26,686 nt of DNA from positions 1-26,686 of the IMG/VR virus record IMGVR_UViG_3300038548_000688; one strand, 5' to 3'. Within the stretch, counting starts at the first letter, position 1. Each line of letters starts with the position of its first letter. This document shows positions 10,601 to 16,916 of this stretch, piece after piece. The notes under the pieces are model-generated. The model ran no database searches. It was not told the DNA's origin and saw only the letters and a list, made by a program, of their open reading frames with translations. This DNA comes from a virus. The position numbers were made by a program, and so were the translations under genes.

Positions 10601-12135
10601 TCACACACTATGGTGGCATCAGTGCTGGAGGACTTGGATACACGAATGTTGAGTTCAGGACGCACAAACTCCTCTTCGACCCGAACCTTCTGAAATACGA
10701 AGTGAGCGCTATTCGCAGAGTCCAGCCACCGGCTGAAGCGTTCGGAGTCATAGGCGAAGACGTATTCTGGTCGGCCAACTTGATACCGGGTCCGTACATG
10801 GCCATCAACGGGGTCTTTTACGGAGCCTTTCTTAACGCCAGTGATAGGAGCAAGGTACAGATTCAACAGAGCCAAGATTGGGGGCTTCATTGGGAAAAGA
10901 TAGATGAGGCGAATGCTCCAAATCTGACCGATGACATCGCGTCGCATGACACGTACTGGGACGAAGGAAACGATCTTGTCATGGAGATCGCGACTCAGGA
11001 GAACGTAACTGGTCGGGTTGCCTACCATCGTTTCAATATGGGTACTGGCCGGTGGGTCCTTGTCGATGAAGAAGTGTTCGTTCCCCCTACAAATCCGGTT
11101 GGGCAGCATTTCGTCTCGATCATCAAGACGCGGCAGAGCAAGAAGCTCGTTATCTTCTTTCGAGCTTCGGACACGGTTGGAGATACGGACCCGCATTTGG
11201 AAAGGCAGCAGCTGACTATCAAGCCCGTGGGCGGTGCGTGGTCAACCCCAATATTCATCGGCGATGAGGAGTCTGGCGGCAATCCGAACCCTCGGAACTT
11301 CCGGGGCAATCGGGTCGTCGCCGGGAAGGAAGATCTCATCCACTGTTTTTATATGGTGAGGGGCAGTTTATCAGAAGGCTGGCACACAGAGAGAATAGAA
11401 GACTGGCATACCACCATCGACAACAACGAGGTCAAGGGTGACGACCTCATTCGCTTTATAGGCAACATCGTTTACTATCACTCCTCATTGCCGTACGGTA
11501 TTCCTGCTGCGAAACAAGACGCAGACGGGGAAGTGCTGATCGATCTTCCGGTCCAAGGCTTCGTCGGCAGAACGTCGAGCTTTCCGTATACATCCGACGT
11601 GATACTGGAATTCCCTCCCGATCCAAACTTGAACGTAGTCAGCCAGCCGGAACAGATAAGCGAATTGAACGCCTTCCAAGGCGAAGCGACTTCCAAAGGA
11701 TCGACTCGCTATTCTCACATCACTATGATGAAGAACTTCACAAACAACGTACGCTATGTGATCTTCCCTGGTGTGAACGAGAGCGTGGTCCAAAAAAGGA
11801 TCGCTGGAGATCTTCCAAGATTCAGTCCCTGGGACCCTCCCTTTGGTGACGGGTTTAGCAATAAAGCCGGTCCGACTTGGAACGCGGTTAGTGGCGCGTT
11901 CTTCATGTCGAAGATGGCGGCTAGACTTTATACGATCAACGGCATCGACTACATTGCTTTTTTCATGCAAGGCGGAATGGATAACGATGACCGAGACATT
12001 ATAAGGGATAAAGGAGCATGGACTGGCTCTGGAGTTTCCGCGACTTTTTTTAGATGGTTTCGAGTTAACGATCTTCCGGATGACCCGTCGTTTACCCGGA
12101 GGGTCTTCATTCAGAGTATTGCTGACGCTTTTTAA
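7657..12135 (+). CDS. Giant tail hub/fibre protein, probable receptor-binding tip component
   Basis: This 1492-aa protein is translationally coupled to the tape measure (TAATG). It reads as a mosaic. Residues 1-400 are beta-rich and look like two related jelly-roll-type segments (each with SF-R or GSFRAGGT-type turns and a long strand series). Residues 406-512 hold about five degenerate 22-25-residue repeats, each opening with V-S/A/G-D or V-S-E and continuing with D-A-V/I and alternating hydrophobics. Residues 528-830 and the following Asn/Leu-rich part resemble central tail hub regions of siphophages. Near residue 1072 an Asp-box (S-Q-D-W-G-L-H-W, pattern SxDxGxxW) begins, as in sialidase/BNR beta-propellers, and the C-terminal 400 residues are beta-rich. 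Role in host recognition or glycan binding is inference. Confidence 0.7.
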   Translation: MPLNLQVKIPMIGYGFGSTSSETNWSKADLFLDDGDYDGATYYFEVNAWNDQGQDFDMFLLGGDDTVLATITIPANTGTSISHKRFRSSAFTPQSGLIRYRPRIEATNGSNDVGTMGCFIIIDQVDATKTRTPIMGSFRAGGTSQNQNGYIDAVGSVFGEYSDIPNTNGFIKDDSWYEGGTLTWEMDVTARSNTGAGGDVELYNRDGDAQIGTLNFTTGAIENKILDITASLNWGAVTDILNWRHRKITSGSMFTYRCLLFAKITGGMTKARCYHVCAFSNVWATSEDHQRRDLYELSKFSDGTTVKLALGGFMHFADGDIMMKVRSYGTNDGPGSTGGADVDDTEVGLSPFFTIEYGESSSNIASLLTEGDRYGGVTRRTDTSRYNAMVFMVFDVEQATHKERAVSDQMVLTDAVATLRSEQLQLEVSEGAWPAYAEDVLLFAAAHLTREVADDINAATWADAVAVDLAVHQSSGVGDAMSMDDAIAVQLSVHLEINVSDDMNNWQDEASVPERSLFVGLSPNVLVLFTMELEGGNDYTSSIPVRGADRYFEGRVVNFGPIDRSIPVPSGIPRIGDGFVELADTDQKYRKLFAANPPQGRAIDLVMMPPDEPLSMAARIYRGEITHVDFPEGSAIINFADISFGFLDEDIPALGTPDNFPSLPDPTVEVFVPIPIGFIRATTTEGAYAAPLVDTINNLYIISRYPIEQVTVVYRKSGDDPFFTAVLPTEFNVVTEARFIDPNDYVFVYIQFASAQPDGTEIRVDVKGWVPQDDVGLGSTTAQTDPALVIKAFLKEISRRTNDQLDLPSFDTTEALTTSRGYLAAGVFERGINQRSALAQLVSSFQIDLFQNKDAKIAIDLADVAVPTRPVFDDILRLVRGSVHNALPNPYYNRFRYRYSLDHSTGEWGAEDQFDNEIERGVTGSLVEAPLVDMYFVRDGATAIQVISDIAAYFSLGSFQFKSALPGPQVVEDLELAKNIGITHYGGISAGGLGYTNVEFRTHKLLFDPNLLKYEVSAIRRVQPPAEAFGVIGEDVFWSANLIPGPYMAINGVFYGAFLNASDRSKVQIQQSQDWGLHWEKIDEANAPNLTDDIASHDTYWDEGNDLVMEIATQENVTGRVAYHRFNMGTGRWVLVDEEVFVPPTNPVGQHFVSIIKTRQSKKLVIFFRASDTVGDTDPHLERQQLTIKPVGGAWSTPIFIGDEESGGNPNPRNFRGNRVVAGKEDLIHCFYMVRGSLSEGWHTERIEDWHTTIDNNEVKGDDLIRFIGNIVYYHSSLPYGIPAAKQDADGEVLIDLPVQGFVGRTSSFPYTSDVILEFPPDPNLNVVSQPEQISELNAFQGEATSKGSTRYSHITMMKNFTNNVRYVIFPGVNESVVQKRIAGDLPRFSPWDPPFGDGFSNKAGPTWNAVSGAFFMSKMAARLYTINGIDYIAFFMQGGMDNDDRDIIRDKGAWTGSGVSATFFRWFRVNDLPDDPSFTRRVFIQSIADAF

Positions 12136-12144
12136 GAGGTAAAT

Positions 12145-12615
12145 ATGAAGGCACAAGAAGAATTCATACCGATGCGCGGCTGCATCGAGGTAGCGCTCAT
12201 GAACGCCCGCGATGGCAGCGTCATAGCGCGGAGGAGAGTTGAGAATGCCATCGTTACTCAAGGCCGTGCTTGGGTTCTTGCGCACATGCTCAGCGGTCAG
12301 GCCATCTCTACTCAGTCGCTACAGGAGCTGGCTCTTGGGGCTGATACCACAGCGCCCACGACTTCCGATACTGCGCTTGGGAGTGAGTCGGCCAGGACTG
12401 CAGTAGCCACCTGGGACCTGGCCGGGACGACAGCTACGATCCCGTTCATCCGGGCCATCGGGCAGTATGGCACAGGTCAAGCCAACACGACCCTTGCCGA
12501 GTTGGGACTGTTCAACTCCAACATTGGGGGGACCATGCTGGGGCATGCGACGTTCGGCACACTTGACAAGCAGACCAGCAACACGCTGGGTGTGACCTAC
12601 ACGATCAGCAACTAG
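12145..12615 (+). CDS. Minor tail/tip protein
   Basis: A 156-aa protein, starting behind GAGGT. The pattern VENAIVTQGRAWVLAHML, then ELALGADTTAPTTSDTALG, then a C-terminal NTLGVTYTISN is one I associate with small phage virion proteins next to tail fibre genes. These have a strand-turn-strand fold with a Thr/Ala-rich middle. I cannot give a precise family name. It lies immediately behind the giant tail protein and ahead of other small tail genes, so it is probably a tip or fibre-associated component. No enzyme motif is visible. Confidence 0.6.
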   Translation: MKAQEEFIPMRGCIEVALMNARDGSVIARRRVENAIVTQGRAWVLAHMLSGQAISTQSLQELALGADTTAPTTSDTALGSESARTAVATWDLAGTTATIPFIRAIGQYGTGQANTTLAELGLFNSNIGGTMLGHATFGTLDKQTSNTLGVTYTISN

Positions 12616-12623
12616 GAGGAGAG

Positions 12624-12857
12624 ATGATCAAAGTAGAAATCGCGGGCGAAGGCACCGTGGTACACAACGACAAGATCATGATTGACGGGCAAGACATATC
12701 CAGGCACGTTACTGGATACAAAACCGAAGCCTACGTAGGCGAAATGAGGAAGGTGAAGCTGTTCGTCATCCATGATGGCCCCTTCAAGATCGACGCCGAC
12801 GTCGATGACGTCATCATTGAGATCAACGGCACGGAGTACCATCTGACCAAGGAGTAA
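12624..12857 (+). CDS. Small unknown protein of the tail tip cluster
   Basis: This 77-aa protein starts at ATG 12624 behind a strong AGGAGGA. The sequence is a succession of short beta strands (IKVEIAGEGTVV, KIMIDGQDIS, VKLFVIHD, DVIIEING) separated by Gly/Asp turns, suggesting a compact all-beta domain. I do not recognise a family. Its place between two tail tip genes, and its stop one base before the next ATG, suggest a small structural or assembly role. This is contextual only. Confidence 0.6.
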   Translation: MIKVEIAGEGTVVHNDKIMIDGQDISRHVTGYKTEAYVGEMRKVKLFVIHDGPFKIDADVDDVIIEINGTEYHLTKE

Positions 12858-12858
12858 A

Positions 12859-13635
12859 ATGCCGCAAGAAGCATCAGCAGTCCTAACCGGGAACCTCATC
12901 GCGACCGCCAACCTCACCTCGAGTTCGGAGGACAGCACCTTTGTGTTGAGCAACCTCAGAGACAAGATCGCTGCGAACGTTTTCAAATGGACGTCGGCAC
13001 CAACGGCAGGTGCCATCACAATCAAAGCGGACGATACAGACCCTCCCACGACCGTCGTTGCTTCACCAGCCCTGGCAGCAGGCAACGTCTGGGCTGATGT
13101 GGCTGTTACGTCGGCTCGCTATTTGAGAATCGAGGTGGACGCTCATTGGCTGCAGGTCGATTTCGGGTCATCCATCGCTTACGATACCGTTGCCATCATA
13201 AACCACAACTGGGACCAAACGGACCTCGATGCCCAACTCGGCGAACTGGTCGTAGAGACACGGACGGTTCTGCCCAGGGCTCATCGCTACGGCAAGTCCA
13301 GGATCATTGAAGAAAACGACACCATACATGAGACAATACGCGGGGTGGTGTGGGCTTTCCACTTGTTCGAGCGTAAGGTCCGGATCTTTACCTGGCGTAT
13401 CCTGGAGTCGCAACTCTCGACGTTCGAAGTTTTCCACCAGGCTGTCCAAGGACGGATTGAGCCTTTTGTTTTCATACTAGACGAAGCGATTGTAACCAGC
13501 GAGGTGCTCTACGTAAGAAAAGACAAGGACCTCGTTGCAAGAGAGCTGCGGAACCCGACGAGTCAAGGGACGGAACGTGTCTATGACGTTGGGTTGGCCG
13601 TGGTTGAAGAGAGTGCTGGCGAGGAGGTAACGTAA
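12859..13635 (+). CDS. Minor tail protein with a discoidin-like beta segment
   Basis: A 258-aa protein starting one base after the previous stop, with GGAG overlapping that stop. The middle (about residues 65-120) runs YLRIEVDAHWLQVDFGSS then TVAIINHNW. This resembles the W-x-x-V/I-D-F/L-G region of discoidin or carbohydrate-binding beta-sandwich domains, often found in phage tail tip and baseplate proteins. The C-terminal half has aromatic strands (TWRILESQLSTFEVF, EPFVFILDE) typical of tail hub-associated proteins. Exact function is not clear. Role in glycan binding or tip structure is inferred from the fold impression and neighbours. Confidence 0.6.
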   Translation: MPQEASAVLTGNLIATANLTSSSEDSTFVLSNLRDKIAANVFKWTSAPTAGAITIKADDTDPPTTVVASPALAAGNVWADVAVTSARYLRIEVDAHWLQVDFGSSIAYDTVAIINHNWDQTDLDAQLGELVVETRTVLPRAHRYGKSRIIEENDTIHETIRGVVWAFHLFERKVRIFTWRILESQLSTFEVFHQAVQGRIEPFVFILDEAIVTSEVLYVRKDKDLVARELRNPTSQGTERVYDVGLAVVEESAGEEVT

Positions 13636-13639
13636 CAGC

Positions 13640-13951
13640 ATGACAATAAAAACAGAGTCAAATAACGAAGCTGTAGTCGGTCATGACCTGGATTTCTGCG
13701 AAGTCCACGACCGCCTGCTTACTAGTCAAATCGAAGCTGCCCAGTTGCGTAAGCTGGTGAGAAGAATCTCCGGCTATGTGTTTTCGATGTATATGGCGGG
13801 AGACGGGTGCAAGGACCTAAAAGAGGTGCTGGAGCACATGGGCCAGAAGCGTTGCCCCGCCTGTCATTGGAACAGGCTGCTGCCCAGCACGTATCACTTG
13901 CTCGGGCTCCTGGGCATAACGAAGTCCATACCGAAGGGGATGGTCCAATGA
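13640..13951 (+). CDS. Unknown small protein with a CPxC motif
   Basis: A 103-aa protein behind GGAGG at the end of the preceding gene. It has an acidic start, a helical middle (EAAQLRKLVRRISGYVF) and CPAC at about residues 72-75, with further Cys and His (FCEVH at about 19-23, C57). The Cys/His set could bind zinc, but the spacing does not match a named finger I know. Its TGA overlaps the amidase ATG (ATGA at 13948-13951), so the two are probably made together. It may belong to the lysis region or to the end of the tail genes. Confidence 0.55.
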   Translation: MTIKTESNNEAVVGHDLDFCEVHDRLLTSQIEAAQLRKLVRRISGYVFSMYMAGDGCKDLKEVLEHMGQKRCPACHWNRLLPSTYHLLGLLGITKSIPKGMVQ

Positions 13952-14403
13952 AGACTCACATCGTCATTCACCACTCGCTCACTAAAGACAGCGGGTCCGT
14001 GTCCTGGGGAGCGATCCGTGACTATCACTTGGCCAAAGGCTGGCGCAAGATCGGGTATCACTACGGAGTCGAGTTGGTGGGAGACTTTCACGAGATTTTG
14101 ATTGGCCGGTTCTCAAACGAAACCGGGGCGCATGCCAGGGAGATGGGGATGAACAGGATAGCCATTGGCATCTGTGTGGTCGGAAACTTCGATAACGAAG
14201 TGCCGTCACATACCCTCCTCAACAGGGTGCGCAACCTCGTCCTTTGGAAGATGGACGAGCATGAAATACCAGCACAAAACGTCATCGGCCATAGGGAAGT
14301 GGGCAAGATGGCAGGATTCGATTGGAGAAAAGGAGAGTACAAAAGCTGTCCAGGATCGGGGTTCGATATGGCAGCGTTTAGACGATCTCTCTTGGAAACC
14401 TGA
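13948..14403 (+). CDS. N-acetylmuramoyl-L-alanine amidase endolysin (Amidase_2 type)
   Basis: This 151-aa enzyme should cleave the amide bond between N-acetylmuramic acid and L-alanine in peptidoglycan, releasing virions at lysis. The signature residues line up with T7 lysozyme. VIHHS gives zinc ligand H8 (T7 H17). GYHYGV gives Y37 (T7 Y46). GHREV gives H115 (T7 H122). KSC gives K132 and zinc ligand C134 (T7 K128 and C130). There is an insertion between H115 and C134. No cell-wall-binding domain and no signal peptide are present, so export probably relies on the nearby holin. I chose ATG 13948 rather than upstream starts because it overlaps the previous stop as ATGA and the domain begins right there. 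The frame itself is open further upstream. Confidence 0.9.
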   Translation: MKTHIVIHHSLTKDSGSVSWGAIRDYHLAKGWRKIGYHYGVELVGDFHEILIGRFSNETGAHAREMGMNRIAIGICVVGNFDNEVPSHTLLNRVRNLVLWKMDEHEIPAQNVIGHREVGKMAGFDWRKGEYKSCPGSGFDMAAFRRSLLET

Positions 14404-14429
14404 ATATGAACGATGAAAGGAGATCGCAT

Positions 14430-14957
14430 ATGTCAATAAAGGACAAGCTTGTAGAGGTCGTATCTGTCAGACTGTTCATCTATCTCCTCTTGGGAACCGG
14501 CAGCGGAGGCGTGGCCTTTGCCTGGGGTGCAGATATCTGGCAGTCGGTTGCCAGGTCCAAGGAGAATACAGAACAGCTCGCCACGATGTCCATAGCGATG
14601 GTGGCCCACAATATCGAAGAAGAGAGGCAGATGCAGCAGATCCAGGAGGACCTCCGGTATCTTAAGATGCTCACCGGCATCGCCCAGGTCCGCACGACCG
14701 GCGACGAACTGACCGCAGCCGTAAACACGAAGTCCCTGGCTCTAAGGTTCCGTCCCGGCCAGGAGGTCTGGGTGACGAACTACTCCGACCCTGGCGATGT
14801 CCGGGTCAAGGTCAAGATCGAAGAACGGTCGTTTCGGGGCGATGCTGACATTCTGATACGGCTCAGTAAGCGGGCAGGCGAGGCTCTGGAAGTAACAGAA
14901 GCTGAGATCGACGTCGGGCTCGAGCCCGTCATGCCTGAAACAAAGAAGGACGATTGA
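14430..14957 (+). CDS. Single-pass membrane protein of the lysis region, spanin- or holin-accessory-like
   Basis: A 175-aa protein with one hydrophobic helix at about residues 13-34, an amphipathic coiled-coil-like stretch at 45-82 (SKENTEQL through EDLRYLKML), and a charged, strand-rich C-terminal domain at 95-165. The start at 14430 is chosen over 14406 because AAAGGAG lies 7-8 nt before it. Position after the endolysin suggests an inner-membrane lysis factor such as an i-spanin, with the lipoprotein downstream as possible partner. The beta-rich C-terminus is unusual for an i-spanin, so the assignment is tentative. Confidence 0.65.
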   Translation: MSIKDKLVEVVSVRLFIYLLLGTGSGGVAFAWGADIWQSVARSKENTEQLATMSIAMVAHNIEEERQMQQIQEDLRYLKMLTGIAQVRTTGDELTAAVNTKSLALRFRPGQEVWVTNYSDPGDVRVKVKIEERSFRGDADILIRLSKRAGEALEVTEAEIDVGLEPVMPETKKDD

Positions 14958-14970
14958 AGGAGGAGAAACC

Positions 14971-15195
14971 ATGTCAGATTTCTGGGGGCCAGTAGGGAAA
15001 TGGGCACGCGGCCTGGTCGGTGCCTTCATCCAGGGCGGCGCGACCACCATCACGGTGATGATCGTCGATCCTGCGACTTTTAACATCGCAGAGGGGCTGG
15101 GGAACGTGGGCATCGTCGCTCTCGTCTCCGGAGGACTGGGCGCGGCCTTGTTCCTATCGAAACACCCGCTGCCACTATGGTTGGGAGGTGAATGA
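14971..15195 (+). CDS. Holin-like small membrane protein
   Basis: A 74-aa protein behind AAGGAGGAG. Two predicted membrane helices are at about residues 14-32 and 44-63, separated by the loop DPATFNIAEG, with a short C-terminal tail after KHPLP. Size, two-helix topology and place beside an endolysin without a signal peptide fit a holin, which would open the cytoplasmic membrane so the amidase can reach the wall. No family signature confirms this. The stop overlaps the next gene's start region. Confidence 0.7.
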   Translation: MSDFWGPVGKWARGLVGAFIQGGATTITVMIVDPATFNIAEGLGNVGIVALVSGGLGAALFLSKHPLPLWLGGE

Positions 15196-15581
15196 TGAAA
15201 CGAGCAACACCACTTTTGATTTTCATGCTGCTGGCTGGCTGTGCCGCTGGCAGGAACCCGCTCACGATTGAGCGGCCTAACGCTAGGACGCCGTTGGAGG
15301 AGCAGACCTACAACCTGATGCAGACGTCCATGACGCTGATCGAAACAGCTAAAGAGTGTGACACAAACCTCGAGGATGGTTGTGAGATCGCGGACTTCAT
15401 GCGTCCTGTGCTGGCCGTCCTGGAGGAGATACACAACGAGGCGCTGGAGGCGTCTCTTACCTATGTTGCTTTTCTTGATGTCGGAGCTAGCCCTTCAGCA
15501 GCCTCAATAGAGGACCTGGAGAACTTGATCCTGCGTCTAGAGCGGCAGGTAACTCGGATTGTATCAGGAGGAGGTGAATGA
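15195..15581 (+). CDS. Lysis-region lipoprotein, possible o-spanin
   Basis: A 128-aa protein with an N-terminal signal (MKRATPLLIFMLL) and a lipobox LAGC, placing the lipidated Cys at residue 16. The mature part is helical and acidic (ARTPLEEQTYNLMQTSMTL, then a Glu-rich C-terminus). Two adjacent ATGs exist at 15192 and 15195. GGAGG at 15184-15188 is 6 nt from the second and 3 nt from the first, so 15195 is preferred. Lipoproteins next to endolysin and holin are often outer-membrane spanin subunits that fuse membranes in Gram-negative hosts. This one is longer than typical o-spanins and not embedded in the i-spanin gene, so the role is uncertain. Confidence 0.65.
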   Translation: MKRATPLLIFMLLAGCAAGRNPLTIERPNARTPLEEQTYNLMQTSMTLIETAKECDTNLEDGCEIADFMRPVLAVLEEIHNEALEASLTYVAFLDVGASPSAASIEDLENLILRLERQVTRIVSGGGE

Positions 15582-15787
15582 TGCTGTCGTTATTGCTGGT
15601 AGAGATAGGGATGAAGATTCTTGCTGCGAAGCTTGGTGGCAAGGCCGAGGAGGTCGCCAAGATCCCTGGGCTGATTAGGGAGTACGTCGTCGCGCTGAAC
15701 AAGCTGGCTGTAGAGGAGACAGGACAGCCTATCGACTGGAGCACCATAACCGAGCAACACCACTTCAGCGGGCCAGACCCGGAATAG
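15581..15787 (+). CDS. Small unknown protein ending the rightward operon
   Basis: About 68 aa, with an amphipathic to hydrophobic N-terminal helix (LSLLLVEIGMKILAAKL) and a soluble remainder. As in the lipoprotein gene before it, two adjacent ATGs (15578, 15581) follow the identical 14-base junction GGAGGTGAATGATG, and spacing favours the second. It overlaps the end of the lipoprotein gene, indicating coupling. No family recognised. Its position suggests a lysis accessory role, and it is the last rightward gene before the convergent region. Confidence 0.55.
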   Translation: MLSLLLVEIGMKILAAKLGGKAEEVAKIPGLIREYVVALNKLAVEETGQPIDWSTITEQHHFSGPDPE

Positions 15788-15792
15788 TGGGA

Positions 15793-15912
15793 GGAGAGAG
15801 AAGCAAGCTGCTGCTCTCCCGAGCCGGAATAACAGGGGGATTCTAGTCGGCCACGGGACGGGTGACGAGGGTATTTCCGTTGGCTCCCCTTTGACTCGGA
15901 GATATCAAAGGG
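15793..15912. repeat. Structured repeat, copy 1
   Basis: Starts with an 18-base block (15793-15810) that matches copy 2 at 17 of 18 positions. It is followed by a possible GGAGAG/CTCTCC hairpin, then about 44 extra bases absent from copy 2. It ends in GGTATTTCCG, GGCTCCCC and an inverted repeat CCCTTTGA (15887-15894) / TCAAAGGG (15905-15912) with a 10-nt loop. The hairpin could act as a terminator in either direction, though a strong run of T is lacking. Confidence 0.6.
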
Positions 15913-15955
15913 TACACTGGGCTGTCCTAGGCATCCGAAATCAAGGAGAGGGCGC

Positions 15956-16040
15956 GGAGAGAGAAGCAGGCTGTCGCTATCCCGTGACGGTATCTCCGTG
16001 GCCTCCCCTTGAATTTTAGCATATCAAAGGGGCGTCGGCC
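15956..16040. repeat. Structured repeat, copy 2
   Basis: The 18-base block recurs at 15956-15973, 163 bases after copy 1. It is followed by GGTATCTCCG, GGCCTCCCC and a hairpin CCCCTT (16005-16010) / AAGGGG (16027-16032), flanked by GGCC on both sides. A moderately T-rich run (TTCATTT) follows on the plus strand. The hairpin is kept although its bases differ from copy 1, which hints at selection for structure. Confidence 0.6.
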
Positions 16041-16124
16041 TTCATTTAGGTGGGGCGTTCAACGGTGGCCAACGGGGATACTCTCGCGATACGCTCCGTG
16101 ACCGATCGGCGGGGTCCTCCGGAC

Positions 16125-16403
16125 CTAGACGAGGTGGAACATATGCCAGACGAGGATGCTGTCCTGGAAGGTGGCTATGTACCGCAGCGAGCCCAGGATC
16201 TCAGCCGGTATCGGGTTTCCTGTCCCGACGATGCGGAACCGGTGCTGCTTATTGGGGGCGTTTGCCTGCACGATTGCCCATAGGACCGGACGCTGGTATT
16301 GCATCTGGACAGTGAGAAACTTTGGCTCTCCAGGCATCTCCAGTGTGAACTCGTCAGTTACGTTGAACTCGAACTTCCAGATAGTCCATCCGTCTTTTTC
16401 CAT
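16125..16403 (-). CDS. Conserved phage protein, DUF7352-like
   Basis: A 92-aa protein whose pattern matches a widespread small phage family I know as DUF7352: an N-terminal W-x-I-W/Y-K-F, a central MPGEPKFLTVQMQ with RPVLWAIV, then FRIVGTGNPI, and a C-terminal VWHMFHL. Function is unknown; the fold should be a small beta barrel or sandwich. It starts inside the end of the upstream 123-aa gene (46-nt overlap), with AGGAA about 8 nt before ATG. It is the last gene of the leftward operon. The family name is from memory and should be checked. Confidence 0.75.
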   Translation of the reverse strand: MEKDGWTIWKFEFNVTDEFTLEMPGEPKFLTVQMQYQRPVLWAIVQANAPNKQHRFRIVGTGNPIPAEILGSLRYIATFQDSILVWHMFHLV

Positions 16404-16729
16404 TCGTCATATTCCTCTTTGTTTAGCATCACTATTGCCCCAAACACCCGGATCGGTATGTTGCGCCCGTGCTCTATCAGCTCCTCCAGCGTCGTCATCT
16501 CGCCGTCCGAACCTTTGGGGAACCCTCGTTTCTTCTTCGCTTCCACACCCCAATCCTGCAGGCGGATGAGCAGTTCGCTGCGGCAGGTCTTACAGACCCG
16601 CAGGTGGTACACGCCTCCGATCTCGCTGAATTCCGGTACGGCCTCCGTCAGATTGTAAAAGCAACTCATCACCACGGTGCGCTTGTCTAGACCGTGGGCA
16701 TAGCACAGCTGACAGGTGTTGTCATCCAT
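16358..16729 (-). CDS. Conserved phage protein with paired CxxC zinc-binding motifs
   Basis: A 123-aa protein with CQLC at residues 6-9 and CKTC at 46-49, a likely four-Cys zinc site. Conserved-looking segments follow: SCFYNLTEAVPEF, then LRVCKTCRSELL, then the C-terminal NIPIRVFGAIVMLNKEEYDEW. I recognise this arrangement from uncharacterised phage proteins, often near DUF7352-type genes, but no function is known. It overlaps the upstream 64-aa gene by 8 nt and the downstream gene by 46 nt. The Ser/Thr-rich last residues lie inside that second overlap, which may have shaped them. Confidence 0.7.
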   Translation of the reverse strand: MDDNTCQLCYAHGLDKRTVVMSCFYNLTEAVPEFSEIGGVYHLRVCKTCRSELLIRLQDWGVEAKKKRGFPKGSDGEMTTLEELIEHGRNIPIRVFGAIVMLNKEEYDEWKKTDGLSGSSSST

Positions 16730-16916
16730 CTTTCATCCTCTCTAGCATTTTTTCATTTCCATACTCTCGCTCGAACCGTCTGACCGCTCCTGTCTTCAGG
16801 ATGTTCGCACAGCTTTTGCAGGTATCGGCACGGGTCACGTAGTCGCAAATGCTGACGTCCAGAACGAAGAACTGGAACCAGAACTTGACGTGTTTGCATC
16901 GAATACACGGCCTCAT
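16722..16916 (-). CDS. Small zinc-finger protein, tandem paralogue A
   Basis: 64 aa, with CIRC at residues 4-7 and CKSC at 33-36, so a possible four-Cys zinc knuckle. A basic/acidic helical end (RRFEREYGNEKMLERM) follows. It is clearly related to the neighbouring 64-aa protein at 16913-17107: same length, the shared opening R-x-CIRC-x-HVK-x-WF, the second CxxC, and the same R-x-Y/F-EREY/F ending. The start ATG overlaps the paralogue's stop as ATGA. Function unknown; protein or nucleic-acid binding is likely for such knuckles. Confidence 0.65.
   Translation of the reverse strand: MRPCIRCKHVKFWFQFFVLDVSICDYVTRADTCKSCANILKTGAVRRFEREYGNEKMLERMKDG

Larger units (their letters stand above)
15788..16124. 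other. Non-coding convergence region between the two operons
   Basis: 337 bases between the last rightward stop and the last leftward stop. Short open frames here lack Shine-Dalgarno sites and sensible composition. The region holds two diverged tandem structured elements (separate entries) and, beyond 16040, GC-rich sequence with no clear feature. Being at a convergence point, it should contain terminators for both directions. Confidence 0.65.

Noticed and set aside
13807-13947. Extension of the amidase upstream to ATG 13807
   Set aside because: The extra 47 codons overlap the 103-aa gene, look like an out-of-frame reading of it, and the catalytic domain starts right at ATG 13948, which has an ATGA junction.
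16050-16283. A 77-codon rightward frame in the convergence region
   Set aside because: No Shine-Dalgarno, and most of it is antisense to the DUF7352-like gene.
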